36,340 nucleotides of DNA from Acidimicrobiia bacterium (lineage in GTDB: Bacteria; Actinomycetota; Acidimicrobiia; IMCC26256; PALSA-555), in NCBI GenBank assembly GCA_009694295.1, contig SHVJ01000010.1, positions 1 through 36,340 of the forward strand, in the 5' to 3' direction. This document shows positions 7,213-17,486 of the stretch, piece after piece. The notes under the pieces are model-generated. The model worked only from the letters and a program-made list of their open reading frames with translations, made no database searches and was not told the origin of the DNA. Numbering within the stretch: position 1 is the stretch's first letter; each line of letters begins with the position of its first letter. The position numbers and the translations under genes are program-made.

Positions 7213-9789
7213 ATGGCCCTTGATCCCAACAAGCTGACTCGAAAGACCGCCGAGGTTCTCCAGGCCGCGCAGTCACTCGCGCGCGAACGCAACCACGCCC
7301 AGGTGAGCCCCGAGCATCTGCTCGCGGCCATGGTTGGTCAGCCCGAATCCGTCGTGCTCCCCGTGCTCGAGCGGGTCGGCGTCACCCCATCCGCTGTGCG
7401 GACCCAGGTCGACGAGGCGCTGGCGAAGGTTCCCCAGGTCTATGCCGAGACCGCGCAGCAGGCGCAGCTCTCGCCCGACGCGTTCAAAGTGCTCGAGATC
7501 GCCGACGGTCAACGTACCGATCTCGGCGACGACTATCTCTCGACCGAGCACCTGCTCCTTGCCATGACCGAAGCCGCTGGCGGTGTCGGCGACTTGCTCC
7601 GCGCGCTCGGCGTCACGCACGACGCCGTCCTCGCCGCGCTCAAGGAAGTGCGTGGCAGCCACCGCGTGACCAGCGAGAATCCTGAGGACCAATACCAGGC
7701 GCTCGAAAGGTTCGGCCGCGACCTCACCGAAGAGGCGCGCAAAGGCAAGCTCGACCCGGTCATCGGGCGCGACGACGAGATTCGGCGCGTCATCCAGGTG
7801 CTCTCCCGTCGCACCAAGAACAACCCGGTGCTCATCGGTGAGCCTGGCGTGGGCAAGACCGCGATCGTCGAAGGGCTCGCGCGTCGAATCATTGAAGGCG
7901 ACGTGCCTGAGTCGCTGCGCAACAAGCGACTGATCTCGCTCGACATCGCCAGCATGGTGGCCGGGTCGAAGTATCGCGGTGAGTTCGAAGACCGCATGAA
8001 GGCCGTGCTCAAGGAGATCACCGACGCACAAGGCGAAGTGATCTCGTTCGTCGACGAACTGCACACGATCGTCGGCGCGGGTGGCGCCGAAGGTGCCGTC
8101 GACGCCGGCAACATGATCAAGCCGATGCTCGCCCGCGGTGAGCTGCGCATGATCGGCGCGACGACGCTCGACGAGTTCCGCAAGTACATCGAGAAGGACC
8201 CCGCGCTGGAGCGCCGCTTTCAGCAGGTGTTCGTGGGTGAGCCGTCGGTCGAGGACACGATTGCGATCCTGCGCGGCCTCAAGGAGCGCTACGAGGTGCA
8301 CCACGGTGTGCGCATCCAGGACGCCGCGCTCGTGGCCGCGGCGGTGCTGTCGGACCGCTACATCACTGCGCGCCAACTTCCCGATAAGGCGATCGACCTG
8401 ATTGATGAGTCCGCGTCGCGGTTGCGCATCGAGATCGACTCGATGCCGATCGAGATCGACGTGGTCGAGCGCCGTATCCGTCAGCTCGAGATCGAGAAGG
8501 CCGCGTTGGCCAAGGAGACCGACGACGCGTCGAAGCAGCGCCTCGCCGCGCTGGAGGCCGAGCTCGCTGAGCTGGCTGAGTCGCGCGACGCGATGGTCGC
8601 CCACTGGCAGAACGAGAAGGACGCCATCACCGAGATCCGGGCGCTCAAGGAGCAGCTCGAGCAGGCCCGCAATGAAGCCGAGCGGGCCGAGCGTGAGGGC
8701 GATCTCCAGCGTGCCGCGGAGTTGCGCTACGGCACCATGCGCGACCTCGAGCTCGAGATCGAGGACAAGACCGCCCGCCTCGACGATCTCCAGCGCGAGC
8801 AGAAGATGCTGAAGGAGGAGGTTGACGAGGAGGACGTCGCCGAGATCGTCTCGAAGTGGACCGGCGTCCCCGTGACGCGACTGCTCGAAGGCGAGGTCGC
8901 GAAGCTCATCCGCATGGAAGACGTGCTGCACGGTCGCGTCGTCGGCCAAGACGCGGCGGTCGACGTGGTGGCGAACGCCATCCGTCGCTCACGCGCCGGC
9001 CTGTCGGACGCGAACCGACCGATCGGTTCGTTCCTGTTTCTCGGCCCGACGGGCGTGGGCAAGACCGAGCTCGCACGCAGCCTCGCCGACTTCTTGTTCG
9101 ACGACGAGCGGGCGATGGTCCGCATCGACATGTCGGAGTACCAGGAGAAGCACAACGTGTCGCGCCTCGTCGGCGCGCCTCCGGGGTACGTGGGCTACGA
9201 GGAAGGTGGTCAGCTCACCGAAGCGGTGCGTCGCCGCCCGTACTCGGTGATCCTGCTCGACGAGATCGAGAAGGCCCACTCCGACGTGTTCAACGTGCTG
9301 CTCCAAGTGCTCGACGACGGCCGGCTCACCGACGGGCAGGGCCGTACGGTCGACTTCTCCAACAGCGTGCTGATCATGACGTCGAACCTCGGTGGTGGAT
9401 CAGACGAGAACACGGTGATGAATGTGGTGCGTAACCACTTCAAGCCGGAGTTTCTGAACCGCATCGACGAGATCGTGGTGTTCCACCCGCTCACCCAAGA
9501 GCACATCCGCGAGATCGTGATGTTCCAGGTGGAGCACCTGCGGGCGCGCCTGGCCGAGCGCAACCTCGGCCTGGAGCTCACCGACGCGGCACTCGACCAT
9601 CTTGCGACGGTGGGCTACGACCCCGACTACGGGGCGCGTCCGCTCAAGCGAGTGATCCAAAAGGAGATCGCCGACTCGGTCGCTCTCGGGTTGCTGAAGG
9701 GTGACTACTCCGACGGCGACGTGGTGGTGATCGACGCAGCGAGCGACGGCCAACTCGCGTTCAGCCGCCGCCAAGCCGTCAACGCCTGA
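7213..9789 (+). CDS. clpB: Disaggregase ClpB
   Basis: Hexameric AAA+ machine that pulls proteins out of aggregates together with DnaK/DnaJ/GrpE. Order of domains: Clp N-domain (1-145), first AAA+ with Walker A GEPGVGKT near 210 and Walker [10 protein letters not shown] near 276, a long coiled-coil M-domain (about 405-525, unique to ClpB as against ClpA/C), and second AAA+ with GPTGVGKTE near 612 and [11 protein letters not shown] near 679, ending in [11 protein letters not shown]. At 858 residues it is full length. The stretch after IMTSNLGG is shorter than in E. coli ClpB, a minor loop difference. The chosen ATG follows a GTGAGGTG purine stretch and gives the standard [11 protein letters not shown] opening. 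Confidence 0.98.
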   Translation: MALDPNKLTRKTAEVLQAAQSLARERNHAQVSPEHLLAAMVGQPESVVLPVLERVGVTPSAVRTQVDEALAKVPQVYAETAQQAQLSPDAFKVLEIADGQRTDLGDDYLSTEHLLLAMTEAAGGVGDLLRALGVTHDAVLAALKEVRGSHRVTSENPEDQYQALERFGRDLTEEARKGKLDPVIGRDDEIRRVIQVLSRRTKNNPVLIGEPGVGKTAIVEGLARRIIEGDVPESLRNKRLISLDIASMVAGSKYRGEFEDRMKAVLKEITDAQGEVISFVDELHTIVGAGGAEGAVDAGNMIKPMLARGELRMIGATTLDEFRKYIEKDPALERRFQQVFVGEPSVEDTIAILRGLKERYEVHHGVRIQDAALVAAAVLSDRYITARQLPDKAIDLIDESASRLRIEIDSMPIEIDVVERRIRQLEIEKAALAKETDDASKQRLAALEAELAELAESRDAMVAHWQNEKDAITEIRALKEQLEQARNEAERAEREGDLQRAAELRYGTMRDLELEIEDKTARLDDLQREQKMLKEEVDEEDVAEIVSKWTGVPVTRLLEGEVAKLIRMEDVLHGRVVGQDAAVDVVANAIRRSRAGLSDANRPIGSFLFLGPTGVGKTELARSLADFLFDDERAMVRIDMSEYQEKHNVSRLVGAPPGYVGYEEGGQLTEAVRRRPYSVILLDEIEKAHSDVFNVLLQVLDDGRLTDGQGRTVDFSNSVLIMTSNLGGGSDENTVMNVVRNHFKPEFLNRIDEIVVFHPLTQEHIREIVMFQVEHLRARLAERNLGLELTDAALDHLATVGYDPDYGARPLKRVIQKEIADSVALGLLKGDYSDGDVVVIDAASDGQLAFSRRQAVNA

Positions 9790-9790
9790 G

Positions 9791-10186
9791 TCAGGCTCCC
9801 GGCGAGGAGACGGTAAGGCCGTGAGCCTCGGCCGCTTCGATTGTCCGGCGGTCGTACGAGAAGAAGACGACATCGGCAGATCCGAGGGTGAGGGCCGTGG
9901 CTACGTGGATCGCGTCGAGTGACCGCAGGTTTGGTGGATCTAGCCGCGCGGCTGCGTCGAGGACGGGGCGATCTACCGACATCAGTTCGAACGAAAGGAT
10001 TGCCGCGCGTGCTCGGGCACTCCCGGTGTCACCGTGCCGTCGACGCGCTCCCCGGACCACCTCCGTGATGGCGAGTTCACTCGTAGTCCGAGTTGCGTGT
10101 TCCAAGGCGGAACGCAACGCGCTCGACTCGGGTTCGTCGACGACCAACTTCACAAGTGCCGATGACTCGACGTACGCGGTCGTCAC
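9791..10186 (-). CDS. VapC-like PIN-domain ribonuclease toxin
   Basis: A 131-residue PIN domain. Acidic residues expected for metal binding are present: TAYVESSALVKL at the N-terminus, ELAITEVVRGARR in the middle, SLDAIHVATAL and FFSYDRRTIEAAEAHG toward the end. The first acidic residue, nearly always Asp (YxDTSALVK), is Glu here, which may lower or change activity. PIN toxins cleave RNA, often tRNA or rRNA. The GTG start is chosen because it overlaps the antitoxin stop as GTGA, has GGAAGG just upstream and yields the normal family length; the longer ORF-track start would add an atypical leader. Function as a toxin is inferred from family and pairing. Confidence 0.85.
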   Translation of the reverse strand: MTTAYVESSALVKLVVDEPESSALRSALEHATRTTSELAITEVVRGARRRHGDTGSARARAAILSFELMSVDRPVLDAAARLDPPNLRSLDAIHVATALTLGSADVVFFSYDRRTIEAAEAHGLTVSSPGA

Positions 10187-10464
10187 TCCTTGCCTTCCCG
10201 ATCTTCCATCAGGCCCTTCGTCCCCGAGTAGGGCTCGGTAGCAGGGAGGGGCGGCGGTGGCGGCCACGGAGCTTCCGCTGGCTTGAGTCGACCGTCACGC
10301 CGCATGCGCTCGATGGGATCGTCGGGATCGCGAACCGGTACGAGCGCGGCAACCGTGTGACCGTGCTCGGTCACCTCGAGCGATTCGCCGTCCTTCACCC
10401 GTTGCACGTACACGCTGAGGTTCTGTCGCAACTCGCGAATGCCCACCCGATCCATGTAGCACAT
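10183..10464 (-). CDS. Phd/VapB-family antitoxin
   Basis: The 93-residue product has the Phd/YefM fold signature VGIRELRQNLSVYVQRVKDGESLEVTEHGHTVAALVPV, in which the N-terminal half dimerises and binds the operator. The tail is Pro-rich and charged (APWPPPPPLPATEP), as expected for a flexible toxin-neutralising segment. It lies immediately upstream of the PIN toxin with a 4-base overlap, so the pair is one unit. Two start codons are possible: this ATG, and another three codons later that gives MDRVGIREL, closer to relatives. A CAGATT element lies 8 bases before the first ATG, and direct repeats overlap both starts. Confidence 0.85.
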   Translation of the reverse strand: MCYMDRVGIRELRQNLSVYVQRVKDGESLEVTEHGHTVAALVPVRDPDDPIERMRRDGRLKPAEAPWPPPPPLPATEPYSGTKGLMEDREGKE

Positions 10465-10473
10465 GGTAGCACA
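10456..10473. repeat. Direct repeat at the antitoxin start, possible autoregulatory operator
   Basis: GTAGCACA-tg-GTAGCACA: two identical 8-mers with a 10-bp period, one helical turn apart, lying over and just before the antitoxin start codons. Such same-face repeats suit cooperative binding by an antitoxin-toxin complex. No binding evidence beyond position. Confidence 0.4.
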
Positions 10474-10478
10474 ATCTG

Positions 10479-10997
10479 TCAGGTCGACGTCGACGTCTTC
10501 GTGGCTTCGATGTGCACGGCGTCAGTAGCGCCGCTGGTTGCTCGGATGGTCAATGACAGATGGGCGCCCAACTTGGCGGCCGGAATGACCTTGATGACGA
10601 CCCGGAGTTGTGCGAACTCCCCAGTGGCGACCACTGGAGCGAAGAAGTTTGCTGTGTCGCCAGCCGTGACTGGCTTCGTCACGTCGTGGCGGCCGCTGAG
10701 GTAGCGAACGCGAAAGCCCTGACTCGGAGGCGAAGCCGAGATGGTGAAGATGTCGCGGTCCGTACCGTCGTTCTGGACACGGATCACGAGCACGGTTCGC
10801 CTGTCGACGATCACCTCGCGCTGCTGACCGACGCCGTCGGAGTTGTAGATGTTGTCGCCGGTGAGGGTGTTGCCGTTCCGTCCGACGATGACGAGGTCGG
10901 GTTGCGACGCCGACTGCCCGGCCGCGGCCGCGGGTGAGAGCGCCAGCGTCAACGCGACCACGAGGAGGACTCCGCCTCGCGACACGATTTCGAGCAT
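10479..10997 (-). CDS. Small secreted protein of unknown function
   Basis: From the chosen ATG the protein begins MLEIVSRGGVLLVVALTLALSPAAAAGQS, a clear signal peptide with likely cleavage after AAA-G around residue 25; GGAGG stands just before this start. The mature part of about 145 residues looks all-beta: paired strands such as VIVDRRTVLVIRVQNDGTDRDIFTIS and FAQLRVVIKVIPAAKLGAHLSLTIRATSG, a CARDB/DUF11-like pattern of an extracellular beta-sandwich. There are no cysteines or evident catalytic residues. The longer ORF-track start would hide the signal sequence and extend into the opposite gene. It ends downstream of the antitoxin gene's start, in the same orientation, 14 bases away. I cannot name a function. 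Confidence 0.75.
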   Translation of the reverse strand: MLEIVSRGGVLLVVALTLALSPAAAAGQSASQPDLVIVGRNGNTLTGDNIYNSDGVGQQREVIVDRRTVLVIRVQNDGTDRDIFTISASPPSQGFRVRYLSGRHDVTKPVTAGDTANFFAPVVATGEFAQLRVVIKVIPAAKLGAHLSLTIRATSGATDAVHIEATKTSTST

Positions 10998-11008
10998 AGC
11001 CTCCGCGC
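10998..11008 (+). promoter_or_regulatory. 11-bp divergent start-to-start gap with a possible -10 for a leaderless gene
   Basis: Only 11 bases separate the ATG codons of two divergent genes. On the plus strand TAGCCT (its T being the first base of the opposite ATG) precedes the membrane-protein ATG by 6 bases, and there is no Shine-Dalgarno. On the minus strand GGAGG serves the secreted-protein gene. Confidence 0.35.
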
Positions 11009-12178
11009 ATGGCGGCTCCGTCGGAGACGGAAGCGATCGCGGCAACCGAGCGTTGGTTCACGGCGCGCGGTCTTCCTCACTTCATCTTTCGGTACAGCGC
11101 ATCGCGCGACGTGTGGACGCGCGCAGTTCCATTGCTCACGCTGGTTGCGCTCGGCGAAGTTGCTGCCAACGCGCCGAGCGACGACTTCCCGGTGTGGGGG
11201 AGCGTGCTCGCGTGCGTCCTGGCGTTCGCGGCCGTGCTCGGCGTTTGGGCGGTCGCGAATCGGCTTCGACATCGGCCGCTGTTTGCGCGGCCCGAAAACG
11301 TCGGTCTGGTCGAAGTTGCGATGTTCGTCGTCGTTCCAGCACTCGTGCCGATCATCGCGAGCTCGCAATGGCGATCGGGGGTGATCACGGGTGGCGCCAA
11401 TGTGCTGCTGCTCGCGCTCATCTACGTGACAACGAGCTATGGCGTCGTGCCGATGGCTCGGTGGGCCGTCGGGCACGGCGCGCGCCAGGTGTTGACCGTC
11501 TCGGGCGTGTTGGTGCGCGCGTTGCCCCTGCTCCTCCTCGTCGTGATCGTCGTCTTCTATACGACCGAGCCAGCACAGATTGCTCACGCACTGACCTGGC
11601 CGCTCATCGCCGTTGCGGTCGGCTTCTTCTTGCTCGTCGCCACATTGTTCGCGGCGATCCGCGTACCGGGGCAGGTCGGGGAGTTGGCCCATGCCGAGTC
11701 ATGGGCGGTGCTGAAGGAGCGCACCGTTCCTACGCCAGCCGGTCCGCTGGCCCGTCGTCTGCCAAGTCGCCCGCCCGAACCGCCGCTGCTGTCGCGCAAG
11801 GAATGGCTCAACGTCGGTTTGGTCGTCCTGGCCACCGAGGCGATCCTCGTGTTGCTCGTCGGCGCGGCGATGTTCGGATTCCTGGTCATCCTCGGAACCC
11901 TGACGGTGCCCCCCGATCTGATGCACACGTGGATTGGCGAAGCACCCGACGCCCTGGTCTCGTTCAACCTCTTCGACACCAAGCTCGCCGTGACCTCCGA
12001 ACTCCTGAAGACGGCGTCGTTCCTGGCCGGATTTTCCGCTTTGCAGTTCACCGTTGCGTTGCTGTCCGACGGCACCCAGCAGGAGGAGTTCCTGCACCAG
12101 CTGCGCGAAGAGATGCGCGAGTCGCTCGCCGCACGCGCGGTGTACCTCACCGCAGCCATCCGGCGTGCCCGCACATAG
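11009..12178 (+). CDS. Polytopic integral membrane protein of unknown function
   Basis: 389 residues with about eight hydrophobic helices (around 38-56, 62-83, 97-117, 122-147, 165-188, 198-219, 271-305, 330-350). The soluble N-terminus carries ERWFTARGLPHFIFRYSASRD, a phrase (E-x-WF-xx-RGLP-x-F) I associate with an uncharacterised family of actinobacterial membrane proteins. A cytoplasmic loop lies between helices 6 and 7 (about 220-270), and a charged C-terminal helix (QQEEFLHQLREEMRESLAARA) follows the last span. No transporter or enzyme motif is recognisable. It is transcribed toward purA but ends nearly 100 bases before it, so co-transcription is uncertain. Confidence 0.8.
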   Translation: MAAPSETEAIAATERWFTARGLPHFIFRYSASRDVWTRAVPLLTLVALGEVAANAPSDDFPVWGSVLACVLAFAAVLGVWAVANRLRHRPLFARPENVGLVEVAMFVVVPALVPIIASSQWRSGVITGGANVLLLALIYVTTSYGVVPMARWAVGHGARQVLTVSGVLVRALPLLLLVVIVVFYTTEPAQIAHALTWPLIAVAVGFFLLVATLFAAIRVPGQVGELAHAESWAVLKERTVPTPAGPLARRLPSRPPEPPLLSRKEWLNVGLVVLATEAILVLLVGAAMFGFLVILGTLTVPPDLMHTWIGEAPDALVSFNLFDTKLAVTSELLKTASFLAGFSALQFTVALLSDGTQQEEFLHQLREEMRESLAARAVYLTAAIRRART

Positions 12179-13567
<1,389 letters not shown>

Positions 13568-13571
13568 GAGC

Positions 13572-14861
13572 GTGAGGGTTCTCGTCGTCGGGAGCGGCGG
13601 ACGGGAGCACGCGCTGTGTTGGACCCTGGCGCGCAGCGCTTCGGTCGATGAGGTGATCGCCGCGCCGGGCAACCCCGGGATCGAGTCCGTTGGCCGCTGC
13701 GTGTCGATTGATCCGAAAGACCCCGCGGCCGTCGCGCAGCTGGCTGATGATCTCGACGCCAACCTTGTGCTCGGGGGATCGGAAGAGAGCCTCGTGCGCG
13801 GCCTGGTCGATGCCGTGCAGGCGCGAGGTCGACATGCCTTTGGCCCCACAGCCCAGGCCGCCCATCTCGAGGGCTCCAAGGCGTGGATGAAGGAAGTGGT
13901 TGCCGAGGCCGGTGTGCCGACGGCGCGTCACGCCACATTCACCGCCGCGGACCAAGACGCCGCGCTCCAGTTCCTCACCACACTCGACGGCTTGTACGTG
14001 GTGAAGACCGACGGTTTGGCGGGCGGCAAGGGTGTGGTCGTCACCGAGTCGCTCGACGAGGCCCGCGACGCGGTTCGCGCCTACCTCTCGGGTTCGGCGT
14101 TCGGCGATGCCGGCCGCACGCTGGTCATCGAAGAGGGGATGCGCGGCCCCGAGCTCTCGCTGCTCGTGGTGTGCAACGGCGACGTGGATGGTGCGGCGCC
14201 CCTCGCCCCGGCCCAGGACTTCAAGCGCATCGGCGACGGCGACGTCGGTCCCAACACCGGCGGCATGGGCGCGTACTCACCGGTGCCGATTGTGGGCGAC
14301 GGCGTGGTGGAACAAGTGATGGTCGAGGCTGTGCGCCCCACGTTGCGCGCGCTGGCCGCGCGCGGGATCGAATACCGCGGCATCCTCTACGCGGGCCTGA
14401 TGCTGACAGCCGTTGGGCCGAAGCTCGTGGAGTACAACGTGCGCTTCGGCGATCCCGAGTGCCAGGTCGTCGTGCCGCGACTCACAACCGATCTCGGTGA
14501 GCTCTGCCTCGCATCGGCGAGCGGCAAGCCGCTCCCCGAAGTTCGCTGCTCGACGGATGCGTGGGTCACTGTCGTGCTCGCGAGCGAGAGCTATCCGGCG
14601 TCGCCGCGCACTGGCGACCCCATCGAGGGACTCGACGCGGCCGAAGCGCTGCCCAGCGTGGTGCTCTTCCATGCGGGTACTGCTCGCGACGACCGCGGCC
14701 GACTGGTGACGGCAGGAGGACGCGTTCTCAACGTGACCGCGTCCGCTCCTACGTTGGGCGAAGCGCGCGATCGCGCGTACGGCGCGGCCGCACTGATCAA
14801 CTGGCCGGGGATGCAGTTCCGCCACGACATCGCAGCAGAGGCCGCGGGAGTCTCGGCGTGA
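13572..14861 (+). CDS. purD: Phosphoribosylamine-glycine ligase (GAR synthetase)
   Basis: Second step of purine synthesis: ATP-dependent ligation of glycine to 5-phosphoribosylamine. The N-terminal nucleotide-like fold begins VRVLVVGSGGREHALCW; the ATP-grasp core contains VVKTDGLAGGKGVVV, the signature NTGGMGAYSP near 228, and metal-binding EYNVRFGDPECQ near 287. The GTG start is required to give this N-terminus; the ORF-track entry reads far into purA in another frame. At 429 residues it is complete. It converges on the small zinc-protein gene, whose stop lies six bases beyond. Confidence 0.97.
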   Translation: MRVLVVGSGGREHALCWTLARSASVDEVIAAPGNPGIESVGRCVSIDPKDPAAVAQLADDLDANLVLGGSEESLVRGLVDAVQARGRHAFGPTAQAAHLEGSKAWMKEVVAEAGVPTARHATFTAADQDAALQFLTTLDGLYVVKTDGLAGGKGVVVTESLDEARDAVRAYLSGSAFGDAGRTLVIEEGMRGPELSLLVVCNGDVDGAAPLAPAQDFKRIGDGDVGPNTGGMGAYSPVPIVGDGVVEQVMVEAVRPTLRALAARGIEYRGILYAGLMLTAVGPKLVEYNVRFGDPECQVVVPRLTTDLGELCLASASGKPLPEVRCSTDAWVTVVLASESYPASPRTGDPIEGLDAAEALPSVVLFHAGTARDDRGRLVTAGGRVLNVTASAPTLGEARDRAYGAAALINWPGMQFRHDIAAEAAGVSA

Positions 14862-14866
14862 ACGCT

Positions 14867-15205
14867 CTAGAAGAGATCTGTCGGCCGCTTCTGGTGGCGG
14901 CTCATGTTGGTGATTCCAGAGCGCCGGGGTCCGGGCGCGCGCACGCCAGCGGCGACGAGGGCACAGTCGATGCAGCGGGTGGGTTGACGCTTGCGGGTGG
15001 TAGGCACGATGCACTGCGAGCACCAAAGCTCGCCGCAGTCGTCGCACTTGCCGACGGCCCGCGCGGCGAAATGCTTGGCGCAGGCACCGAGGAAGGCGGG
15101 CCGAGCGGTCCCGTTGGTCCCGAGCGCGTGGCCGTTCCCATTGCCGTTCGGGTAGCCCGCGCCGTTCCCGTTCCCGTTCTCCGTGCCCCATTGGTCCGCT
15201 CGCAC
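14867..15205 (-). CDS. Small B-box-like zinc-binding protein with an Asn-Gly repeat tail
   Basis: 112 residues in two parts. Residues 1-35 are a low-complexity run rich in Asn-Gly (ENGNGNG, PNGNGNG), encoded by near-tandem GGGAAC-type units. The rest has evenly spaced metal ligands: C-x2-H-x8-C-x2-C-x4-C-x2-C-x12-C-x2-C (CAKH, CDDCGELWCSQC, CIDC), the pattern of a B-box-like or cross-brace zinc finger binding two Zn ions. Such modules usually mediate protein contacts. A short basic tail follows. The GTG start has GGAGG eight bases upstream. The gene is minus-strand, wedged between purD and purB, and has no obvious partner. The ordered ligands and Shine-Dalgarno support it as real; function unknown. 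Confidence 0.75.
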   Translation of the reverse strand: MRADQWGTENGNGNGAGYPNGNGNGHALGTNGTARPAFLGACAKHFAARAVGKCDDCGELWCSQCIVPTTRKRQPTRCIDCALVAAGVRAPGPRRSGITNMSRHQKRPTDLF

Positions 15206-15306
15206 GCCTTCGCCTCCCGTGGTACTCGTGTACGCGTTGCACCCCGCCGTGGCTCACCGCGAGCGACTCTGTCGCCCGTACAGTGTCGGCAGGGAGGGAC
15301 CGGCCC

Positions 15307-16599
15307 TTGATCCCCCGTTATGCCCTATCGCCCATGGCGGACCTGTTCGCTGACGAGGCTCGATACGCCACCTGGCTCGAGGTGGAGATCCTCGCGACCG
15401 AAGCCCAGGCCGAGGCGGGTGTGGTCCCAGCCGAGGCCGCCGTAGCCATCCGGGCCCGAGCGGGCTTCGACGTCGCCGCGATCGAGGCCCGGGAGCGGGT
15501 CACCGACCACGACGTGGCGGCCTTCGTGGATGTGGTCCAGGAGCGGGTCGGGCTGCCCGAGGGGGCGTGGGTCCACCATGGCCTCACGTCGAGCGACGTC
15601 GTCGACACCGCACTTTCGGTGACTCTCGTCCGCGCCTGCGACCTGCTCCTCGTGGCGGTCGACGACCTCGAAGCGGCGATCGCCGTCCGGGCGCGGGAGC
15701 ACCGCTCCACGCCGATGGTGGGTCGCACCCACGGGATCCACGCCGAGCCCACCACGTTCGGGGCGAAGATCGCTCTGTGGGCGCTTCAGGTTCGACGCGA
15801 TCGGGTGCGACTGGAACGCGCTCGCGAGGCGATCGCGGTCGGGAAGTTGTCGGGCGCGGTCGGCACGTATTCGAACGTCGCGCCCGAGGTCGAGGCGTAC
15901 GTGTGCGAGCACCTCGGGCTCCAACCGGTGCCGGCAACTCAGGTGATCACGCGGGATCGCCACGCTGAGCTCCTGTACGCCTGTGCGTCGCTCGGTGCCG
16001 CCGTCGAGACGTTCGCGCTCGAGATCCGACACCTCCAGCGCACCGAGGTCGGCGAAGCCGAAGAGCCCTTCCGCTCGGGGGAGCAGAAGGGCTCGAGCGC
16101 GATGCCACACAAGCGAAACCCGGTGAAGTGCGAGCAGCTCTGTGGTCTGGCCCGCGTGTTGCGCGCCAACGTGGTCCCGGGGCTCGAGAACGTGGCGCTG
16201 TGGCACGAACGTGATATTTCGCACTCATCGGTGGAGCGGATCGTGCTCCCCGACTCCTTGATGCTCGCCTATTACCTAGCGGTGAAGTTCCGCGCGATCG
16301 TGGAGGGGATGGTCGTGAAGCCGGAGCGCATGCTCGAGAACCTCGACGCGTCGTTCGGTCTCGTGTTTAGCCAACCGGTGCTCCTCGCCCTCGTCGAGTT
16401 CGGGGTATCCCGCGACGACGCGTATCGGCTCGCGCAGCGCAACGCGATGCGCACATGGGACGAGCGTCGTCCATTCCTCGACGTTCTGCGCGAAGACCCG
16501 GAGGTGACGGCAGTGCTCGACGACGCCCGCCTCGTCGCATGCTTCGATCTCGACCACGCGCTCGCGAACGCCGGGCGGTCGGTGGACGCGCTCTCGTGA
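15307..16599 (+). CDS. purB: Adenylosuccinate lyase
   Basis: Cleaves SAICAR to AICAR and adenylosuccinate to AMP, each time releasing fumarate. The fumarase/aspartase superfamily signature SSAMPHKRNP lies near residue 264 on the flexible catalytic loop, with GRTHGIHAEPTTFG near 139 and TSSDVVDTA earlier carrying other active-site residues. I prefer the TTG start over the upstream GTG in the ORF track: it is preceded by GGGAGGG at good spacing and yields MIPRYALSPMADLF, the family's standard N-terminus, and 430 residues. The stop overlaps the purC start as GTGA, so the two are coupled. Confidence 0.96.
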   Translation: MIPRYALSPMADLFADEARYATWLEVEILATEAQAEAGVVPAEAAVAIRARAGFDVAAIEARERVTDHDVAAFVDVVQERVGLPEGAWVHHGLTSSDVVDTALSVTLVRACDLLLVAVDDLEAAIAVRAREHRSTPMVGRTHGIHAEPTTFGAKIALWALQVRRDRVRLERAREAIAVGKLSGAVGTYSNVAPEVEAYVCEHLGLQPVPATQVITRDRHAELLYACASLGAAVETFALEIRHLQRTEVGEAEEPFRSGEQKGSSAMPHKRNPVKCEQLCGLARVLRANVVPGLENVALWHERDISHSSVERIVLPDSLMLAYYLAVKFRAIVEGMVVKPERMLENLDASFGLVFSQPVLLALVEFGVSRDDAYRLAQRNAMRTWDERRPFLDVLREDPEVTAVLDDARLVACFDLDHALANAGRSVDALS

Positions 16600-17480
16600 C
16601 GCGCCTCGCGCTCCCGCACCGTTACACCGGCAAGGTCCGCGATCTCTACGAGGTCGGTCACGACCGGATGCTGATCGTCGCGTCGGACCGCATCTCGGTG
16701 TTCGACGTCGTGCTTCCCGACCTGGTGCCCGACAAGGGCCGGGCCTTGACCGCGTTGGCGACCTTCTGGTTTGAGCGCACCGCCGACGTGTGGCCCAACC
16801 ACGTGGTGTCGTCGGATCCGACCGACTTCCCCGAGACGGCAGGACCAGACGTGGCCGGACGGGCGATGCTCGTACGGGCGGCCCGACCGATCCGGCTGGA
16901 GTGCATCGCGCGCGGCTACCTGTTCGGCTCGGCGTGGTCCGAGTACCAAGGCGGCGGCACGGTGAATGGGGTTGGCCTGCGTTCGGGACTGCGCCAGGCC
17001 GAACGCCTCGACGAGCCGATCTTCACGTCCACCACCAAGGCCGAAGCGGGACACGACGAAGCATTGACCGACGCTGAGGCCGCCGCACTTGTGGGCGACG
17101 GCGTGTTCGAGCAGGTACGGGACGCGACCCTGGCGATCTACGCGATGGGCGCCGCGCATGCCGCGGACTCGGGGCTGATCCTCGCCGACACGAAGCTCGA
17201 GTTCGGCACGGTCGACGACACGGTGATCGTGATCGACGAGATGATGACGTGCGACTCGTCGCGATACTGGTCGGCGGAGGAGTACGAGGTGGGTACGTCG
17301 CCCCCGTCGTTCGACAAGCAGTACGTGCGTGACCACTACCTCGCACTCGGCTGGGACCAGAAGCCCCCGGCACCTGCGTTGCCCGCCGAGGTGATCGCCG
17401 GGACGCGCGCCCGCTACGTCGAGGCCTACGAGATGCTCACCACCCACAGTTTCGACGAATGGCACGGCGCCGACGAGTGA
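16596..17480 (+). CDS. purC: SAICAR synthetase
   Basis: ATP-dependent condensation of CAIR with aspartate, the step just before PurB. The protein opens TRLALPHRYTGKVRDLYEV (the GKVRD motif of the nucleotide-binding part), continues with DRISVFDVVLPDLVPDKG, and carries the second signature LILADTKLEFG near 194. At 294 residues it is of the single-domain bacterial type. The GTG start overlaps the purB stop by four bases; the longer ORF-track start would lie inside purB. The chain ends before a 14-bp hairpin that separates it from purS. Confidence 0.97.
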   Translation: MTRLALPHRYTGKVRDLYEVGHDRMLIVASDRISVFDVVLPDLVPDKGRALTALATFWFERTADVWPNHVVSSDPTDFPETAGPDVAGRAMLVRAARPIRLECIARGYLFGSAWSEYQGGGTVNGVGLRSGLRQAERLDEPIFTSTTKAEAGHDEALTDAEAAALVGDGVFEQVRDATLAIYAMGAAHAADSGLILADTKLEFGTVDDTVIVIDEMMTCDSSRYWSAEEYEVGTSPPSFDKQYVRDHYLALGWDQKPPAPALPAEVIAGTRARYVEAYEMLTTHSFDEWHGADE

Positions 17481-17486
17481 AGAACG

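Noticed and set aside
5675-7237. 520-residue plus-strand ORF across the dnaJ end, hspR and the DUF2510 gene
   Set aside because: Out of frame with dnaJ and hspR and antisense to a convincing DUF2510 protein; Ser/Arg-rich.
7273-8949. 558-residue minus-strand ORF opposite clpB
   Set aside because: Antisense shadow with Asp/Leu/His bias; no domain motif.
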